Shown piece after piece: positions 16,337-25,470 of a stretch of DNA of 64,000 nt. The notes under the pieces were generated by a model. The model was not told the origin of the DNA, did not search any database, and saw nothing but the letters and a program-made list of their open reading frames with translations. The stretch is from assembly GCF_000169455.1 (NCBI RefSeq), contig NZ_AAYC01000003.1, forward strand, positions 62,001 through 126,000, given 5' to 3'. Source of the stretch: Roseobacter sp. SK209-2-6. Its GTDB lineage: Bacteria > Pseudomonadota > Alphaproteobacteria > Rhodobacterales > Rhodobacteraceae. The translations under genes were made by a program, and so were the position numbers. Every line of letters starts with the position of its first letter. The first letter of the stretch is position 1.

Positions 16337-17176
16337 TCATACTGCCGAACCGATGAGGGCCACCCCGCAGGCCATCAGAACCGCTGCGCCAAGGCGACGC
16401 ATCCAATTACCTTCTTTCAGGAAAACAAACCCGATGAGAGCAGCAAAGATCACCGAAGTCTCCCTGAGGGCGGAAACAGCACCTAAGGGAGCGAAATTTT
16501 TGGCAAAAAGAACCAATCCATAGGCTGTCATTGAGACCAGGCCACCACTGATTCCGATGACCCATGTGCGCAGCGGTATCACCATGAGCTGCTGGCGCTT
16601 TTTCACCCCGATAAAACCCGCGACAAATGCGTGCAGAAAGGCCCCCCAGGCCCAGTAGCTTAGCGTATTGCCCGAAATTCGCACCCCAAGACCATCAACA
16701 AGAGAGTAAAGCGAGATACAAAATCCGGTTCCCAAAGCATAAAACAAAGCGGTCCTGCCAACGCCCGACTTCAGCGCTTTCCAACTGCTCAACTGGATCC
16801 CCAAGGCGATCAACCCGATTCCCCCCCACGCCTGCAGTGGAAGGACTTCGCCCGCGAAAATCATCGCCCAAAGAGCCACCAAAGCGGGCACAATGCCACG
16901 GGCAATCGGGTAGACCACGCTGAGGTCCCCATGCTTATAGGCCTGCCCCAGCATATAGAAGTACCCAAAGTGGATCACGGTAGAGAGCAAAACATAAAAG
17001 AGACTCTCCATTTCCGGCAGGGGCAGAACCGCAACCATCACGCCCCCGGGGATGACATGCCCCAAGGCGACTAGCCCAAGGGTGGTTGTCCTGTCAGCAG
17101 CAGTTTTTACAATCGCATTCCAAACCGCATGCAGCATTGCCGCAGAGAGGATTATGGCAACAACAAATGGTGTCAT
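16337..17176 (-). CDS. EamA/DMT superfamily transporter
   Basis: 279 residues with about ten hydrophobic segments in two EamA repeats; the second half shows the usual LGAVSALRETSVIFAALIGF and the C-terminal RRLGAAVLMACGVALIG. Inner-membrane permease of the drug/metabolite transporter superfamily, substrate unknown. It lies 60 bases behind the Na/Pi transporter gene on the same strand and is probably in the DeoR-nptA-eamA unit. Confidence 0.85.
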   Translation of the reverse strand: MTPFVVAIILSAAMLHAVWNAIVKTAADRTTTLGLVALGHVIPGGVMVAVLPLPEMESLFYVLLSTVIHFGYFYMLGQAYKHGDLSVVYPIARGIVPALVALWAMIFAGEVLPLQAWGGIGLIALGIQLSSWKALKSGVGRTALFYALGTGFCISLYSLVDGLGVRISGNTLSYWAWGAFLHAFVAGFIGVKKRQQLMVIPLRTWVIGISGGLVSMTAYGLVLFAKNFAPLGAVSALRETSVIFAALIGFVFLKEGNWMRRLGAAVLMACGVALIGSAV

Positions 17177-17236
17177 CGTCGTCTATCACTTAGTTTCTGA
17201 GGGGAGTGGAACACCCTGCCGGGTTGATCGAACCGG

Positions 17237-18919
17237 TCAGTTTTCTGACGATCCCGCCTGCATATCTTCAATCAGGCGGGTCTCTAGCAATTGGCCATTC
17301 TTATAGAGAACGGGATAAGAGACCGCTGCGATATGACTGTTGAACTCTCGCAGAGCCCGTAGCGTTTCAAGATGGATATCCGAGGTGTCAAAACTCAGCC
17401 GTTCACCATTCTGCAATCGCTTCAGGTGTCGCTTACGACTGTCGCGCTCCATCCTTTTCAACTCTGTCTTTTCAGAGTTCAGGAGCCTCGCACTTTCCAG
17501 ATCGTCCGAGATCAGAACATTCGATGCGAGTCGCAGATTGGCCATGATCGATTCATGCATATGCTGGATCTCGGCCCATCCCTCCTTGGAGAACTGCAGG
17601 TTCTTTTTATTCAAATCACCGGCCAGAACTGCCAGTCGCCGGGATGCCACATCCCCAGCGGTTTCCAGGCGGATAGCGTATTCGACCATGTCACGTGCAG
17701 CTTTCAGATCTGCCTTGGAGGCCTCTTCGTCCGGCATATCAGCCACATAGGAGCGAATTCCCGAAAGGCAGGCATTCACTTCAGCATCCAGCTTTTGAAC
17801 TGCCTTGATCTGATCAGACTCGCCATTGCGGTAGAGTTCGGGGAGTGGACGAAACATGGTCTCCACAAGATCAGACATCCGCAACAGTTCACGTTTCAGA
17901 TTTGCCAGCACCTGTGCGGGAGGCCCATAGACACCAGGCTCCAGTGCGCTCACGGGTCGGCCGGGTACGATCTCGTCCTTGTCTTGCACGGCTGCCGGCA
18001 TCAATTGCCCCATCAGCGGCTCGATCTTGCGACACAATGGCAAAGCCAGGAGCAAGAGTGATCCGTTGAAGAACAGATGAGCATAGACCAGATCTTGCCC
18101 CGCTTCGGCCCCGCTCAGCAGTCCGCCCGCCAGCGGAGAATTCACCGCGAACAAACAAATGACGGCCCAGCTGCCGCGCAGGCCAAGATTGGCAAAGGGG
18201 ATTTTTCGCGCCTCTTGCGTCATTCCACGACTCAACCAGACAGGAATGAAACCAGAGCCAAAATTTGCGCCAAGCACCAGCGATAGACCCGCCTCAAAGG
18301 GGATTGCGCCGATTTGCACCAGGGTGACACACATCAAGATCGCTGCAACTGAGGAATGCATGACAAAAGCCAGCGCCCCACCGACCAGAAAGGCAGTCAA
18401 ATAATCCCGCGCCAAATAGCCCGCAACGGCAGGCAAGAAGGCGCTGTCTCGGATTGGGTCCATCGCCTCGCGCAGAAATCGCAACGAAATCAGAATAAAG
18501 GCAACACCCATGAGGATTCGGCCTGCTTGGCGAGTCTTTTTGCCTTCGGTTTTTACAAACAGGTAGCCACCGATCGCTAGCAAGGCCGGCACAAGCCAAT
18601 CCAGATTGAAGGACAGGATCTGAATAATCAGGGCTGAGCCAAGATCCCCCCCCAGAACAATTGCCAAGCCTGCCGGGAAACCCAGGAAACCACCCGCAGC
18701 AAAACCGGTCACCAGAAGCGCAACAGCAGCAGAACTCTGCAGGACAAGCGCAAGGCCCAAGCCTACCCCGCTGGCCTGGATCTGACTATCAGCTCCAGTC
18801 AACAGGCGTTGAAACGATGCGCCATAGCTACGCTCGATGCCGGTCCGCACCATACGAACGGCAAAAAGCAGGAACATAGTGGCCCCAGCCAGACTGATCA
18901 GAAAGGTCAAAATAGCCAT
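17237..18919 (-). CDS. Na/Pi cotransporter family protein with PhoU-like C-terminal domain
   Basis: 560 residues. Two Na/Pi-cotransporter repeats, the first with LVLQSSAAVALLVTGF (about 58-73) and the second with MHSSVAAILMCVTL (about 190-205), where the usual QSS reads HSS. Residues about 340-555 are a soluble helical PhoU-like domain. Inner-membrane phosphate transport, direction not certain (bacterial homologues can export). It lies 51 bases downstream of the deoR-type gene and opposite a phosphonate-ester-hydrolase-type gene, suggesting phosphate handling for that pathway. Confidence 0.85.
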   Translation of the reverse strand: MAILTFLISLAGATMFLLFAVRMVRTGIERSYGASFQRLLTGADSQIQASGVGLGLALVLQSSAAVALLVTGFAAGGFLGFPAGLAIVLGGDLGSALIIQILSFNLDWLVPALLAIGGYLFVKTEGKKTRQAGRILMGVAFILISLRFLREAMDPIRDSAFLPAVAGYLARDYLTAFLVGGALAFVMHSSVAAILMCVTLVQIGAIPFEAGLSLVLGANFGSGFIPVWLSRGMTQEARKIPFANLGLRGSWAVICLFAVNSPLAGGLLSGAEAGQDLVYAHLFFNGSLLLLALPLCRKIEPLMGQLMPAAVQDKDEIVPGRPVSALEPGVYGPPAQVLANLKRELLRMSDLVETMFRPLPELYRNGESDQIKAVQKLDAEVNACLSGIRSYVADMPDEEASKADLKAARDMVEYAIRLETAGDVASRRLAVLAGDLNKKNLQFSKEGWAEIQHMHESIMANLRLASNVLISDDLESARLLNSEKTELKRMERDSRKRHLKRLQNGERLSFDTSDIHLETLRALREFNSHIAAVSYPVLYKNGQLLETRLIEDMQAGSSEN

Positions 18920-18970
18920 TCTAGAGTTCCCTTCCCTGCGCTTCGGCGGCGCAACACAGTGATTTGACCA

Positions 18971-19780
18971 TCAGTCCAAATCCTTTTCATCGGCGGCAAC
19001 TTCAACCGAAATCCCCCAATCGAGCAACGATCTGGAGAGTTTCTTACCCGGCTGCTGATCACTGATCAGCAAGCTGATGAGTTGCGGATCAGGCCCCCTG
19101 TGCGGCGCGATTTCTCCGAATTTGGGATGCGTGGTCACAACAATGACCTTCTCCGCAAACTCCCCAATCCTTGCCGCCAGTTGTGCCTCACTGGCGCTTT
19201 GGTACAGGATTCCCTGCTTGGCACTTACCGCATCCGCTGAAATCACGACCACATCAAAGGCAAAGCGACCCGCCTGCTGTTCTGCGACCGGGCCAAAGGT
19301 CCCTCGCTCATTGCTCTGCATTTCTCCGCCCAAGAGGTGCAGACTATTTCCGTTGTGATTGGCAAGAACCTGAGCCACCCCAATGGAATTGGTCACAACC
19401 GTTAGATTGTGCCTTAGACGCAGAGCTTCGGCGACATAGGATGTGGTCGAACCCACATCCAGAAACACCGTCGCGCCATCGGGAATGTGATGCATAGCCT
19501 GCTGTGCAATCCTGGCCTTCTCTCGCCTATTCTCACCCATGCGGCGAAAAAAACTTGGCCCCGCCTGATTTCCAATCAGATAGGCGCCACCGTGCACACG
19601 CTCGACCACACCAGCCTTCGCCAGTGCTTTTATCGTGCGCCGAACGGTTTCCTCAGAAACATCAAGCACCTTTGCCAGCTCCGCGCTCCGCCCGGAACCG
19701 CCCAGGCGACGCAGCGCTTCCAGAAGCTCCACCTCTCTGTGAGACATCGAATTTGCTGTCATTCGGTCAAAATTCCACAT
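18971..19780 (-). CDS. DeoR family transcriptional regulator
   Basis: 269 residues. N-terminal winged helix (about 13-65, with VSEETVRRTIKALAKAGVVE) and a C-terminal DeoR sensor domain with DVGSTTSYVAEAL (sugar-phosphate-like pocket). ATG at 19780; internal ATGs at codons 7 and 12 are alternatives. It is divergent from the sulfatase-fold gene (166 bases between) and heads the Na/Pi-EamA unit, so it probably controls both directions. DeoR ligands are usually phosphorylated sugars or sugar acids, which fits glycerate kinase in the opposite operon. Confidence 0.88.
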   Translation of the reverse strand: MWNFDRMTANSMSHREVELLEALRRLGGSGRSAELAKVLDVSEETVRRTIKALAKAGVVERVHGGAYLIGNQAGPSFFRRMGENRREKARIAQQAMHHIPDGATVFLDVGSTTSYVAEALRLRHNLTVVTNSIGVAQVLANHNGNSLHLLGGEMQSNERGTFGPVAEQQAGRFAFDVVVISADAVSAKQGILYQSASEAQLAARIGEFAEKVIVVTTHPKFGEIAPHRGPDPQLISLLISDQQPGKKLSRSLLDWGISVEVAADEKDLD

Positions 19781-19946
19781 TCACCCAAAGGAACAGAACC
19801 CGTTTTGACACGATTTTCAGGAGAAACGCAAGAAGTAACCCACAAGAACCCAAATTTTCGGTCAAACACACCCAATCTCTCGATCAACCCTCTTCCCAAA
19901 TCCGCTTTGCCGGATTATCTGGCGCCAAGACGTTAGGAGAAGCGCA

Positions 19947-21530
19947 ATGAACAAAGGCTCAACGCTCGACCAGGGACAGTCGCAACGCAATGTGCTGTTC
20001 ATCCTCATTGATCAGCTGCGCGCTGATTGCCTAAACGGCGCTCTTGCGGCGCATGTACACCTACCTCATTTGCGCGCTCTGATGGGCGAAGCGGTAAGTT
20101 TTGAGCGGAATTTCACGGTGGTTAACCCCTGCGGCCCTTCCCGTGCCTCGCTTCTGACCGGGCAATATGCCATGAACCATCGCTCTGTGCGCAATGGCGC
20201 TCCGCTGCGCCACGACATTCCGACCCTCCCCTCAGAGATGCGCAAGGCCGGGTATCAACCCATGCTTTTTGGCTATACCGACACCAGCCAGGACCCGCGC
20301 ATCCACCACCCTAACGACCCTGCAATTAGCACCTATGAGCACCACATGTCCGGCTTTCAGGAGATGTTGGAAATGAGGCTGGAGATGTCATATCCATGGA
20401 GAGGGTATCTGCGCAGCAAGGGCTATCAGTTTGACGATTATTGGGATCTGCACAAACCCACAGCACCCAAGGGTGGCACCCCGCGGCTGAACGACCCCGC
20501 GCCCTATCGTGCAGAAGACAGTGACACGGCATTCTTGACCAACCGTTTTCTGGAGACACTCTCTGGCTACCAGGATCAGAGCTGGTTTGCACACCTGACC
20601 TATATCAGGCCGCATCCTCCGCTGGTGGCCCCTGCCCCCTATAACGACATGTATGACCCGGCCGATTTGCCACTGCCAACCCGTCGAGACAGTGAAGAAG
20701 CGGAATGGCAACTACATCCGTTTTTTGAACCGGCGACACAGGCCTCCACAGCTGCTTCAGCCATTCTGGGTTTTCCCGACCTGGAGCCCAATGATGAGAA
20801 CATTCAGACCCTGCGCGCGGTCTACATGGGCCTCGCCACCGAGGTGGACGCTCATATTGGCAGGATTCTAGCCTTCCTGAAGGAAACAGGGCAGGACGAG
20901 AACACCCTGCTGGTGATCAGCGCAGATCACGGCGAAATGCTAGGGGACCGGCACAGTTGGGGTAAAATGTCGGTTTATGAAGCGGCCTATAAGACCCCCT
21001 TGATCATCCGCATGCCCGGCAATCAGGACAATGCTGGCTCTAAGGTTCAGGCCATCACGGAATCCATCGATCTCACACCTACAATTCTGGACTGGGTTGG
21101 GCAGGAAATTCCCAATTCGATGGACGGAGCCTCTCTGCTTCCTCTTCTTCGCGGGGAAGAGCCCGAAGATTGGCGACAATACTCCTATTCGGAGCTGGAT
21201 TTCGGCGAACCCGAAAGCCCCTCCATCTGGCAACGCCACCTCGGAATAGGACTGGCCCAAACCAATCTGGCCATCCTGCGAGATGATCGTTTCACTCTGG
21301 TCGAGTTCGCAGCCGACCTCCCACCTCTCCTCTTTGATCATCACGGCAAGGGCGAGATGGAAGATGTCGCACAACAGCTGGAGTTCCAGGCGGAGCTCAA
21401 CCGCCTGACGCGACAGATGCTCCGACACCGGATGCGAAACATGGATCAGACCCTATCCCTGGACAGTATCACTCTGGGCGGCCCAAAACGACAGCAGCGC
21501 CAAAGATCAGGGTCCAGCAACAAAGCTTGA
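19947..21530 (+). CDS. sulfatase-fold hydrolase, phosphonate monoester hydrolase-like
   Basis: 527 residues of the alkaline phosphatase superfamily. The sulfatase signature NPCGPSRASLLTG carries the C-x-P-x-R motif in which Cys62 would be converted to formylglycine; metal ligands appear in LIDQLRAD near the N-terminus and ISADHGEMLGDRH (about 330). Order of motifs and overall length match rhizobial phosphonate monoester hydrolase/phosphodiesterase (nucleophile Cys57, CGPARASL) more closely than arylsulfatases. No signal peptide, so cytoplasmic. AGGAGA precedes the ATG. Followed by glycerate kinase and divergent from a DeoR regulator. No maturase for formylglycine is in the window. Confidence 0.75.
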   Translation: MNKGSTLDQGQSQRNVLFILIDQLRADCLNGALAAHVHLPHLRALMGEAVSFERNFTVVNPCGPSRASLLTGQYAMNHRSVRNGAPLRHDIPTLPSEMRKAGYQPMLFGYTDTSQDPRIHHPNDPAISTYEHHMSGFQEMLEMRLEMSYPWRGYLRSKGYQFDDYWDLHKPTAPKGGTPRLNDPAPYRAEDSDTAFLTNRFLETLSGYQDQSWFAHLTYIRPHPPLVAPAPYNDMYDPADLPLPTRRDSEEAEWQLHPFFEPATQASTAASAILGFPDLEPNDENIQTLRAVYMGLATEVDAHIGRILAFLKETGQDENTLLVISADHGEMLGDRHSWGKMSVYEAAYKTPLIIRMPGNQDNAGSKVQAITESIDLTPTILDWVGQEIPNSMDGASLLPLLRGEEPEDWRQYSYSELDFGEPESPSIWQRHLGIGLAQTNLAILRDDRFTLVEFAADLPPLLFDHHGKGEMEDVAQQLEFQAELNRLTRQMLRHRMRNMDQTLSLDSITLGGPKRQQRQRSGSSNKA

Positions 21531-21629
21531 GCAGGCAGTCGTCGGAACTGTTGACCTTTCGGCCGCCTTTCGGGCAGAACCCCTTCAGATTTTAGCGGTA
21601 ACATTGCAATTTCTGAGGGGGAGAAAACC

Positions 21630-22916
21630 ATGACAGATCTGCAGGCAAACGCCAGGACCTTATTTGAGGCAGCAGTAAAGCGGGCCGATCCAGCCCTGGC
21701 CCTGCGCGCACATCTGGTGCGCTCCCCACTCCCGAAAGCAGAAGGTGAGGGTAAGACCTTTATCCTGGCACTGGGTAAAGCGGCAGTTCCCCTGATGGAA
21801 GAGGCAATGCGCCATGTCGAAGTCGCGCATGCAGCATTGGTCGTGACCAACCCTGAGAACCATCGTCCCATAGCAGGCGCTGAGGTTTTGGCCGGTTCGC
21901 ACCCCGTCCCGGATCAGGCAAGCGCTGCGGCAGGCTGCAAGGTTATTGAGTTCCTCGCCCCAGCCAAAGCAGAAGATCGCGTTATTGCACTGATCTCTGG
22001 CGGGGGTTCTGCCCTGATGGTTGCCCCTTCAGCTGGGCTTTCGCTCGAAGACAAGGCAGCGGTCAACCAGGCACTTCTGGCCTCCGGCATGGAGATCAAC
22101 GAAATGAACCTGATCCGCCAACAGCTGTCAGAGCTAAAAGGCGGCGGTCTCCTGCGCCACGCGGCACCTGCCACGGTTCATGCCTATATCTTATCGGATG
22201 TCATCGGCGACGATCTCCGCGCTATCGCCTCTGGCCCCACTGTCGCCCCTTTGGGGAGCAGAGAGGAGGCCAAATCACTTCTGCAGGCCTCCGCCTCCTG
22301 GGAGGACCTCCCGGAAGCGATCAAGCTGCACCTCTCGCAGCCAGAGACGGCCAGCAGCGCGCCACCCGAGCCGGACAACCATCTCATCGGGTCCAACCGC
22401 CACAGTCTGTCAGCTATATTCGAGGCCGCTCAGGATCAGGGATGGCAAGCTACAATTGTTAGCGACCACCTCACCGGCGATGTGGAAGATGCGGCAGATG
22501 AAATACTGACTGCAGCCAAAACACTCAACGCCCCTTCGGGTAGCGTCAAGCAGGCGCTCATCTTTGGCGGCGAAACAACGGTACGCCTTCGCGGTGATGG
22601 TCGGGGGGGACGCAATCAGGAACTCGCGCTGCGCGTGGCAAAACGCGGCAGTGAAGAGCTGGAGGGCAACTGGCTCTTCCTGTCTGGTGGCACCGATGGA
22701 CGGGATGGCCCCACTGATGCAGCCGGCGGCATTGTCACCGCAAGGACCTGGAACGCGATCAAACAGGCGGAGAAAGATCCAGAGACCCTGTTAAACAACA
22801 ATGACAGCTACGAGGCGCTGAAGGCTGCGGATGCGCTGCTGATGACCGGAGGCACCGGCACAAATGTAGCTGATGTCCAGATCTTTCTACGCGTGCCTGA
22901 CGGAACCGCTGACTAG
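21630..22916 (+). CDS. gckA: glycerate 2-kinase (MOFRL family)
   Basis: 428 residues. N-terminal DUF4147 domain with ALISGGGSALM (about 119-129) and C-terminal MOFRL domain with GGETTVRLRGDGRGGRNQE (about 314) and SGGTDGRDGPTDAAGG. Catalyses ATP-dependent phosphorylation of D-glycerate to 2-phosphoglycerate, feeding serine-cycle or glyoxylate-derived carbon into glycolysis. Strong ribosome site GAGGGGGAG before the ATG. It is 99 bases after the sulfatase-fold gene on the same strand, suggesting that the hydrolase releases a glycerate-type or glycerol-type alcohol. Converges with hpaR. Confidence 0.9.
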   Translation: MTDLQANARTLFEAAVKRADPALALRAHLVRSPLPKAEGEGKTFILALGKAAVPLMEEAMRHVEVAHAALVVTNPENHRPIAGAEVLAGSHPVPDQASAAAGCKVIEFLAPAKAEDRVIALISGGGSALMVAPSAGLSLEDKAAVNQALLASGMEINEMNLIRQQLSELKGGGLLRHAAPATVHAYILSDVIGDDLRAIASGPTVAPLGSREEAKSLLQASASWEDLPEAIKLHLSQPETASSAPPEPDNHLIGSNRHSLSAIFEAAQDQGWQATIVSDHLTGDVEDAADEILTAAKTLNAPSGSVKQALIFGGETTVRLRGDGRGGRNQELALRVAKRGSEELEGNWLFLSGGTDGRDGPTDAAGGIVTARTWNAIKQAEKDPETLLNNNDSYEALKAADALLMTGGTGTNVADVQIFLRVPDGTAD

Positions 22917-22952
22917 ATTGCCCAGCAGGATGCTAGCCATCCCGACCGTGAC

Positions 22953-23390
22953 TCAGCTGTCTTCTATGCGGTCCAGATCATTGAGCAGATCCAAGAGCGC
23001 TTCATAGCGCTCTTCACCCATCTTCTCGCGGGTGCGGGCAGCCAGGGCCAAACTGGCTTCGATATTGTCGCTAATGACATTCTCACCCGCTGGAGTGATC
23101 CTGATGATCTGTCGGCGGCGGTCTACGGTATCACGCTCCCGGTTGATCAATCCCTTCTCGTCCAGTTTTTGCAGGATCCGCGTCAAGCTAGGCAGCAAGA
23201 GGCAGGCCTGCTCGGCGATTTGCGTCGGATCGATACCCCCGCTTTCCTGAACTACCCTGAGCACGCGCCATTGTTGCTCTGTCAGATTCGACGCGCTCAG
23301 GAGGTTTCGAATCGGCCCCATGACCCGCTCACGTGCACGTAGCAGGGCAATAGGAAGAGAACGGTTGGTGGAAGGCAAAGCTCTTGTCAT
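22953..23390 (-). CDS. hpaR: HpaR, MarR family repressor of homoprotocatechuate catabolism
   Basis: 145 residues. Central winged helix (about 35-105) with LTRILQKLDEKGLINRERD and DRRRQIIRITPAGENV; the N-terminus RSLPIALLRARERVM is typical of HpaR/HpcR. Divergent from hpaF across 128 bases that contain a promoter overlapped by a palindrome. Known HpaR proteins repress the meta-cleavage operon and are released by 4-hydroxyphenylacetate or its dihydroxy derivative. Confidence 0.9.
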   Translation of the reverse strand: MTRALPSTNRSLPIALLRARERVMGPIRNLLSASNLTEQQWRVLRVVQESGGIDPTQIAEQACLLLPSLTRILQKLDEKGLINRERDTVDRRRQIIRITPAGENVISDNIEASLALAARTREKMGEERYEALLDLLNDLDRIEDS

Positions 23391-23462
23391 GTGTAACTAT
23401 CACCTGAATCTCCTCGTAAAGGCAATTGGCAACGTCGTTTTTCCAAAACTGCACGCGACGGT

Positions 23463-23497
23463 TTGACAAGCTCCACTCATTTTTGTAAACATGTTAA
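23463..23497 (+). promoter_or_regulatory. hpa operon promoter with candidate HpaR operator
   Basis: TTGACA at 23463-23468, a 17-base spacer, then TAAACA at 23486-23491 as a -10 candidate. The palindrome AACATGTT (23488-23495, extended imperfectly to TAAACATGTTAA) covers the -10 and the likely start point, the classical position for a MarR-type repressor. Distance to the hpaF start is about 25 bases. Confidence 0.6.
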
Positions 23498-23518
23498 GTA
23501 ATTTGGAGACTGATGGAC

Positions 23519-23905
23519 ATGCCCCATTTCACCGTGGATTACTCAGCCAACCTGGAAGGCGAAGTAGATATCGCCGACCTATGCGATTGCTTGCGGCAAG
23601 CCGCGATCCAGACCGGCGCTTTTCCCATGGCAGGTATCCGGGTGCGGGCCTTTGCAGCGACCCATGTTTCCATCGCCGATGGCAACCCCAAGCACGGATA
23701 CATCGACATCTCCGTCCGGCTGCGCGCGGGCCGGGACCTGGAAACCCGCAAGGCCGCTACAAAGGCAGTATTCGAAGCAGCCCAGTCCTTTCTCGCCCCG
23801 CTTATGGCGCGCCGTTCCCTCGCGCTCTCGCTTGAGATGCGCAACATCGACCCCGAACTCTCCCCCAAATGCGGAACCATCCGCGCGCACCTGGAGGATC
23901 ACTAA
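23519..23905 (+). CDS. hpaF: HpaF, 5-carboxymethyl-2-hydroxymuconate isomerase
   Basis: 128 residues. I choose the ATG at 23519 rather than 23513: this family belongs to the tautomerase superfamily whose catalytic base is the N-terminal proline, and only the later start gives MPHF after which Pro is exposed. GGAG lies 10 bases upstream. The protein isomerises 5-carboxymethyl-2-hydroxymuconate in the lower homoprotocatechuate pathway. Its stop touches the hpaE start, so the genes are coupled. First gene of the operon, divergent from hpaR. Confidence 0.9.
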   Translation: MPHFTVDYSANLEGEVDIADLCDCLRQAAIQTGAFPMAGIRVRAFAATHVSIADGNPKHGYIDISVRLRAGRDLETRKAATKAVFEAAQSFLAPLMARRSLALSLEMRNIDPELSPKCGTIRAHLEDH

Positions 23906-25417
23906 ATGACCGAACTCAGCACGCATCTTGAAAAGCTCGACGGCTATCTCGCGCGGTTCCGCGAAAACGGCATATCTAACCTGATCAATGGTGAAGACTG
24001 CCCGGCCCTTTCCGGCGAGACCTTCACTTCGATCTCCCCGATCGATGAAAGCGTGGTCTGCACTGTTGCCCGCAGCTCTGCCGCGGATGTGGATGCTGCT
24101 GCCGAGGCGGCCAAAGCTGCCTTCCCGGCCTGGCGCGACCTGCCCGCGCTTGAGCGCAAGAAGATCCTGATCGGAATTGCCGAAGGCATCGAGGCCCGGG
24201 CGGAGGAAATCGCCCTGTGCGAATGCCATGATACGGGCCAGGCCTTCCGCTTCATGTCCAAGGCAGCGCTGCGCGGGGCGGAGAATTTCCGCTATTTTGC
24301 CGATCAGGTGACATCAGCCCGCGATGGCAAAAACCTTCAGTCCCCCACATTGATGAATGTCACCACCCGGGTACCGATTGGCCCGGTGGGGGTGATCACC
24401 CCCTGGAACACGCCCTTCATGCTGTCAACTTGGAAGATCGCACCGGCACTAGCCGCGGGCTGCACCGTTGTCCATAAACCGGCGGAGTTTTCACCTGTGA
24501 CCGCGCGCATTTTGGCTGAGATCGCCCATGAGGCTGGTCTCCCCCCAGGCGTCTGGAACCTGGTCAATGGATTTGGCGAAGACGCCGGCAAGCGCTTGAC
24601 CGAACACCCGGCGATCAAAGCCATCGCTTTTGTCGGCGAAAGCCGCACCGGATCTCTGATCACCAAACAGGGGGCCGATACCCTGAAGCGCATGCATCTG
24701 GAACTGGGCGGCAAGAACCCGGTGGTTGTCTTTGAGGATGCGGATCTGGAGCGCGCCTTGGATGCGGTGATCTTCATGATCTACTCGATCAACGGCGAGC
24801 GCTGCACCTCATCCTCGCGCCTGTTGATCCAGGACAGCATCAAGGAAGAATTCGAGGCCAGGCTCATCGAGCGGGTCAACAGGATCCAAGTTGGCCACCC
24901 CCTGGACCCCCAGACCGAAGTCGGCCCGATGATCGCCAAGGAGCATTTCGACAAGGTGACTTCCTACTTCGGCATCGCCGAAGAAGACGGCGCGACCATC
25001 GCTGCTGGCGGCGCGCGCGAGGGGGACAAAGGGTTCTTTGTAAAACCCACGCTCTTTACCAATGCGAGCAACAAGATGCGCATCGCCCAGGAAGAGATCT
25101 TTGGCCCTGTCCTGACCTCGATCCCGTTCTCAACCGAAGAAGAGGCGCTGGAAATGGCCAATGATACCCAATACGGGCTCTCAGGCTATGTCTGGACCAA
25201 TGACCTGACCCGCGCCCTGCGCTTCACCAATCATCTCGAGGCCGGGATGATCTGGGTGAATTCGGAAAACGTCCGTCACCTGCCCACCCCCTTTGGCGGG
25301 GTCAAATCCTCTGGCATCGGCCGCGATGGCGGCGACTGGAGTTTTGAGTTCTACATGGAGCAGAAGCACATCGGCTTTGCCAGAGGTCAGCACAGGATCC
25401 CCCGGCTGGGCGCCTGA
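23906..25417 (+). CDS. hpaE: HpaE, 5-carboxymethyl-2-hydroxymuconate semialdehyde dehydrogenase
   Basis: 503 residues, NAD-dependent aldehyde dehydrogenase fold. Catalytic motifs: PWNTPFMLSTWKIAPALAAG (about 166), MHLELGGKNPVV with the general-base Glu (about 263-274), and SINGERCTSSSR with the nucleophilic Cys (about 297). Oxidises the ring-cleavage product 5-carboxymethyl-2-hydroxymuconate semialdehyde to the diacid that HpaF isomerises. Specific assignment among aldehyde dehydrogenases rests on its operon neighbours hpaF and hpaD. Confidence 0.9.
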   Translation: MTELSTHLEKLDGYLARFRENGISNLINGEDCPALSGETFTSISPIDESVVCTVARSSAADVDAAAEAAKAAFPAWRDLPALERKKILIGIAEGIEARAEEIALCECHDTGQAFRFMSKAALRGAENFRYFADQVTSARDGKNLQSPTLMNVTTRVPIGPVGVITPWNTPFMLSTWKIAPALAAGCTVVHKPAEFSPVTARILAEIAHEAGLPPGVWNLVNGFGEDAGKRLTEHPAIKAIAFVGESRTGSLITKQGADTLKRMHLELGGKNPVVVFEDADLERALDAVIFMIYSINGERCTSSSRLLIQDSIKEEFEARLIERVNRIQVGHPLDPQTEVGPMIAKEHFDKVTSYFGIAEEDGATIAAGGAREGDKGFFVKPTLFTNASNKMRIAQEEIFGPVLTSIPFSTEEEALEMANDTQYGLSGYVWTNDLTRALRFTNHLEAGMIWVNSENVRHLPTPFGGVKSSGIGRDGGDWSFEFYMEQKHIGFARGQHRIPRLGA

Positions 25418-25470
25418 CGGATACCCCTATTCAGGAAACGCGCGCCAATCCTTGAGGGAGGAGACCCGCA

